This document shows, piece by piece, positions 6,012 through 8,023 of a stretch of 8,023 bases of DNA. The notes under the pieces are model-generated. The model searched no databases. It was not told where the DNA came from and saw only the letters and a program-made list of their open reading frames with translations. A program made the position numbers and the translations under genes. Origin of the DNA: Acholeplasmataceae bacterium. GTDB lineage: Bacteria > Bacillota_I > Bacilli_A > Acholeplasmatales > Acholeplasmataceae. Positions within the stretch are counted from its first letter, which is position 1; the number at the start of each line of letters is the position of its first letter. Location of the stretch: contig DOYO01000121.1 in NCBI GenBank assembly GCA_003518475.1, positions 5,454 through 13,476 on the forward strand. The letters run 5' to 3'.

Positions 6012-6713
6012 TTAGAATCCGCATTCCTCGTGTTCACAAGCAGCATCGCTGTCGCTGTTGTCTAGAGTCTTTAAAGGATTTTCTTCTGACCAGATTTGAT
6101 TTAATGCATTTAAGAAGTATTCTTTTTGTTGAGCGCCTGAGATACCGTATTTCCGGTTTAAAACGAAGAATGGAACGCCCTGTACGCCGATGGTTCTGGA
6201 TTCTTGGATTTCTTGAAGCACTTGATCCTTGTACTGATTGGATGATAAAACAGTCAATGCTTCATCCTTATTCATTCCAAGCTCAGAGACTAAGTTCGCG
6301 AGTGTTTGATGGTCTGCTAAGTTGAGTCCGTCTGTGAAATAAGCCTTCATCAAACGATTGGTCAATGCATCTTCTTTTCCGAATTGGTTCGCCCATTTCG
6401 CGATGCGATGCGCATCAAATGTGTTCGTCATTTGGATTTGATCGTAGTTATAAACCAATCCTGCGGTCTTCGCATTTTCTGTGAACATTTTAAATCTGTC
6501 CTTCGCTTGAGCAACCGTTGTGGAATGGCCTTTGGCGAATGCCTCATAAGCTGTCCCATCCATTTTTTTAGGTGCGTTTGGGTTAAGCTGGTAAGCCTTG
6601 TAGATCACTTCTACATGTTTGTTGTGTGTGAATTCCGATAGTGCCTGTTCAAATCTTTTCTTGCCGATGTAGCAGAACGGGCAGGCAAAATCTGACCAAA
6701 TTTCAATTTTCAT
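6012..6713 (-). CDS. DsbA-family oxidoreductase, FrnE/YwbO-like
   Basis: This 233-residue thioredoxin-fold protein resembles the FrnE branch of DsbA-family dithiol-disulfide isomerases. The N-terminus is typical (KIEIWSDFACPFCYIGKKRF) with the active-site CPFC at residues 11-14. After the helical insert comes the cis-proline loop GVQGVPFFVLNRKYGISGAQ (P181), as in FrnE. The C-terminus ends in a second cysteine pair, C226-X4-C231, of the type known from Deinococcus FrnE, where it exchanges electrons with the CXXC site. There is no signal peptide, so it acts in the cytoplasm, probably in thiol redox or stress defence. ATG 6713 follows GGAGGAAT. It is a single-gene unit with its own promoter and a strong terminator. 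Confidence 0.9.
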   Translation of the reverse strand: MKIEIWSDFACPFCYIGKKRFEQALSEFTHNKHVEVIYKAYQLNPNAPKKMDGTAYEAFAKGHSTTVAQAKDRFKMFTENAKTAGLVYNYDQIQMTNTFDAHRIAKWANQFGKEDALTNRLMKAYFTDGLNLADHQTLANLVSELGMNKDEALTVLSSNQYKDQVLQEIQESRTIGVQGVPFFVLNRKYGISGAQQKEYFLNALNQIWSEENPLKTLDNSDSDAACEHEECGF

Positions 6714-6742
6714 ATGATATAATTCCTCCGTTATCGATAAGT

Positions 6743-6751
6743 ATTATAACA
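6743..6751 (-). promoter_or_regulatory. Extended -10 promoter of the FrnE-like gene
   Basis: TGTTATAAT (6751-6743) is a consensus -10 with a TGn extension. The only -35-like element is a poor TTGTGT at 19 bases spacing. The leader is about 23 bases to the ATG. It shares the 163-base divergent gap with the CatE-like gene. Confidence 0.65.
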
Positions 6752-6803
6752 GCGATTTTCCAATTTAACACAATAATTGCTTTACTTTTTGCATTTATTT
6801 AAT

Positions 6804-6822
6804 ATTTACGCTGAATTTACGC
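6804..6822 (+). repeat. Direct repeat ATTTACGC in the divergent intergenic region
   Basis: ATTTACGC occurs at 6804-6811 and 6815-6822, an 11-base period equal to about one helical turn. It lies 55-73 bases before the CatE-like start, near where a promoter should be; no convincing -10/-35 pair was found for this gene, only weak TTTACG and TATACA-like matches. It could be an operator or part of the promoter, or chance. Confidence 0.35.
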
Positions 6823-6876
6823 AATTTTTATACATGATTTCTAAATAAGTTATAAAATGAAAATGGAGGTGTTCCC

Positions 6877-7725
6877 ATGTCTATATATCATGAATCAACT
6901 AGCATGCATTTTCAGGAAATCACCCTGCTCATCAAAAATATCAAGAGATCACTTGAATTTTATCAAGAGATTTTGGGGCTGCAAGTCATTGAACAATTCC
7001 AAAATAAAACCGTGCTTTCAGCAAACCGAAAAGACCCGTTGATTATCCTTTTGGAAGATAGAAACGCCATCCCGCTTGGTATCACGCTCGGGTTATATCA
7101 TTTTGCCCTTCTGCTTCCTGACCGCGGGTCGCTCGCACATGTCATCAAGCAATTGATCGATAAGAGATACCCAATCACTGGAGCTTCGGATCATGGAGTG
7201 AGTGAAGCGATCTATTTAGATGATCCCGATGGAAACGGAATTGAAATCTATAAAGATAGACTAGAAAGCGAATGGCCATTGGAACATGGAAAAATGACCA
7301 TGTTCACGAAACCGATGGATATCGAAAGCGTGATGAAGGAACTTCCTCAAACACCATATTTGAACATCAGCGAACAGACCATCATGGGTCATTTGCATTT
7401 TCATGTTGGAAATCTTAAGGATGCAGAAGAATTTTACAGCAAAGCGTTAGGTTTTCAGGTTGTACTGAATTATATGAAATCAGCATTATTCATATCAGAC
7501 CAAGGATACCACCACCATCTCGGATTAAATATCTGGAATGGGGATGCCCCATTGAATGGTGAAAAGCAGGTTGGATTAAAATCTTATGTATTGGTTGTTC
7601 CAAAAGAAAATTACCCAGCATTCACCAGAAGACTTCAAGATCACCGTGTTACCATCCTTGTCGATGAGCATTATAAATATCTACTCGACCCTCTTGAACA
7701 ACGCATCATCATCAGAGTTCTTTAA
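6877..7725 (+). CDS. catE: VOC-family protein, CatE-like (probable catechol-2,3-dioxygenase)
   Basis: The 282-residue protein has two vicinal-oxygen-chelate modules (about 10-130 and 169-282) and resembles B. subtilis CatE, a cytoplasmic Fe(II) extradiol dioxygenase that opens catechol and protects against it. Module 1 shows ITLLIKNIKRSLEFYQEILG, GLYHFALLLPDRG and DDPDGNGIEIY. Module 2 shows GHLHFHVGNLKDAEEFYSKALG and YHHHLGLNIWNG. Candidate metal ligands are H75, E123, H172 and one of H212-H214. The usual C-terminal Glu of module 2 is replaced by Ile (I278 in DPLEQRIIIRV). ATG 6877 follows GGAGGTG and gives the family-like MSIYHESTSMHF start; an internal ATG at 6904 is less good. It is a single-gene unit on the plus strand with a strong terminator. 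Substrate is inferred from family only. Confidence 0.85.
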   Translation: MSIYHESTSMHFQEITLLIKNIKRSLEFYQEILGLQVIEQFQNKTVLSANRKDPLIILLEDRNAIPLGITLGLYHFALLLPDRGSLAHVIKQLIDKRYPITGASDHGVSEAIYLDDPDGNGIEIYKDRLESEWPLEHGKMTMFTKPMDIESVMKELPQTPYLNISEQTIMGHLHFHVGNLKDAEEFYSKALGFQVVLNYMKSALFISDQGYHHHLGLNIWNGDAPLNGEKQVGLKSYVLVVPKENYPAFTRRLQDHRVTILVDEHYKYLLDPLEQRIIIRVL

Positions 7726-7728
7726 AAC

Positions 7729-7756
7729 AAAAAGTAGCAAACTGCTACTTTTTTTA
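7729..7756. terminator. Bidirectional intrinsic terminator
   Basis: AGTAGC (7733-7738), 5-base loop, GCTACT (7744-7749), extended by A-run/T-run pairing. T-rich tails on both sides let it end the plus-strand CatE-like gene and the minus-strand partial gene, whose stop codons are 8 bases before and 6 bases beyond it. Confidence 0.92.
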
Positions 7757-7759
7757 TTT

Positions 7760-8023
7760 TTATACTCTATTGAGATAAGGTCTTCCTGTAACCGGGGTCT
7801 GCATCCAGTCTGTATTTCCAGCAACCAGATTGACATAGAAACCGTCCCACCATACAGATGTTGGCATCGCTGTCGCGCTGACAACCGTTGCCATTTGTCC
7901 TGTTTGACCTGTTTGAGTATAACTGACTGTTCCAGTCGCTGTACGATAAGCAACATAGGAGTGATAGGTCCTGAGTAGCGTCGCTTGTGTCGCATCTCTT
8001 CCTGAAACTGTTCCTACTGCTGC
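7760..8023 (-). CDS. C-terminal end of an unidentified Thr/Ser/Gly-rich protein (partial)
   Basis: An open frame of 87 codons enters from the right edge and stops with TAA at 7762-7760, just before a terminator. The residues are rich in Thr, Ser, Val and Gly, with stretches such as TATGTVSYTQTGQTGQ, VVSATAMPTSVWWDGF and a closing TGRPYLNRV. There is no Cys. This composition and the aromatic-rich VWWDGFYVNL look like the end of a secreted or surface beta-rich protein, but I do not recognise a family. The frame is preferred over a competing minus-strand frame (7681-7995) because it has no stop to the window edge, ends before the terminator, and does not overlap the neighbouring gene. No sorting motif or transmembrane anchor is visible at the C-terminus. 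Confidence 0.7.
   Translation of the reverse strand, partial: AAVGTVSGRDATQATLLRTYHSYVAYRTATGTVSYTQTGQTGQMATVVSATAMPTSVWWDGFYVNLVAGNTDWMQTPVTGRPYLNRV

Noticed and set aside
7681..7995. Minus-strand open frame of 104 codons near the right edge
   Set aside because: It runs through the terminator and overlaps the end of the CatE-like gene; its product is Arg/Gln-rich without a family look. Another minus-strand frame ending at 7760 is better supported.
1..8023. Possible UGA=Trp genetic code, since no gene here stops with TGA
   Set aside because: Trp codons checked are TGG and no in-frame TGA occurs. Eight of nine stops being TAA or TAG fits strong expression in a low-GC genome; nine genes are too few to infer reassignment.

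Overview
The window comes from the core transcription/translation locus of a low-GC Gram-positive-type bacterium. By eye the GC content is near 40%. Ribosome-binding sites are strong AGGAGG types, and most promoters carry a TGn extension to the -10. The order rplK-rplA-rplJ-rplL-(RsmC-like methyltransferase)-rpoB matches Bacilli and their wall-less relatives; the methyltransferase between rplL and rpoB corresponds to ybxB of Bacillus subtilis. Trp is encoded by TGG and no in-frame TGA was seen, so the standard code applies and the UGA=Trp mollicutes are excluded. The L10 sequence and a non-His residue at the rifampicin position of RpoB suggest an Acholeplasma-like or Erysipelotrichia-like lineage. 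That placement is an inference, not a demonstration.

Layout, low to high coordinate. Everything from 1 to 6713 is on the minus strand, so it is transcribed right to left. 1-2465 is the N-terminal 821 codons of rpoB, cut by the window edge, with its own strong promoter at 2546-2574. 2581-3177 is the RsmC/YbxB-like methyltransferase, preceded by a hairpin terminator/attenuator (3197-3223) just after rplL. 3245-3616 is rplL and 3640-4128 is rplJ. Between rplJ and rplA lies an L10 leader with an attenuator (4145-4249). 4267-4965 is rplA and 5036-5461 is rplK; the gap between them holds a perfect hairpin and a putative L1-binding mimic. A consensus promoter (5542-5570) drives rplK. 5583-5945 is a YccF-domain membrane protein and 6012-6713 is a FrnE-like DsbA-family oxidoreductase, with a UUCG-loop terminator between them. 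On the plus strand, 6877-7725 is a CatE-like VOC dioxygenase ending in a bidirectional terminator. The end of an unidentified Thr/Ser/Gly-rich protein (minus strand) enters from the right edge at 7760-8023.

The central operon makes the ribosomal stalk and L1 arm (L11, L1, L10, L12) and RNA polymerase beta. The sequence shows several layers of control that could let stalk proteins be made in excess over polymerase: an L1 site before rplA, an L10(L12)-type attenuator before rplJ, a terminator after rplL and a separate rpoB promoter. The usual upstream partners secE and nusG are absent. There is no mobile element, CRISPR array, tRNA or rRNA gene. I see no wholly new system; the most interesting points are features of rpoB and the RNA regulatory elements.
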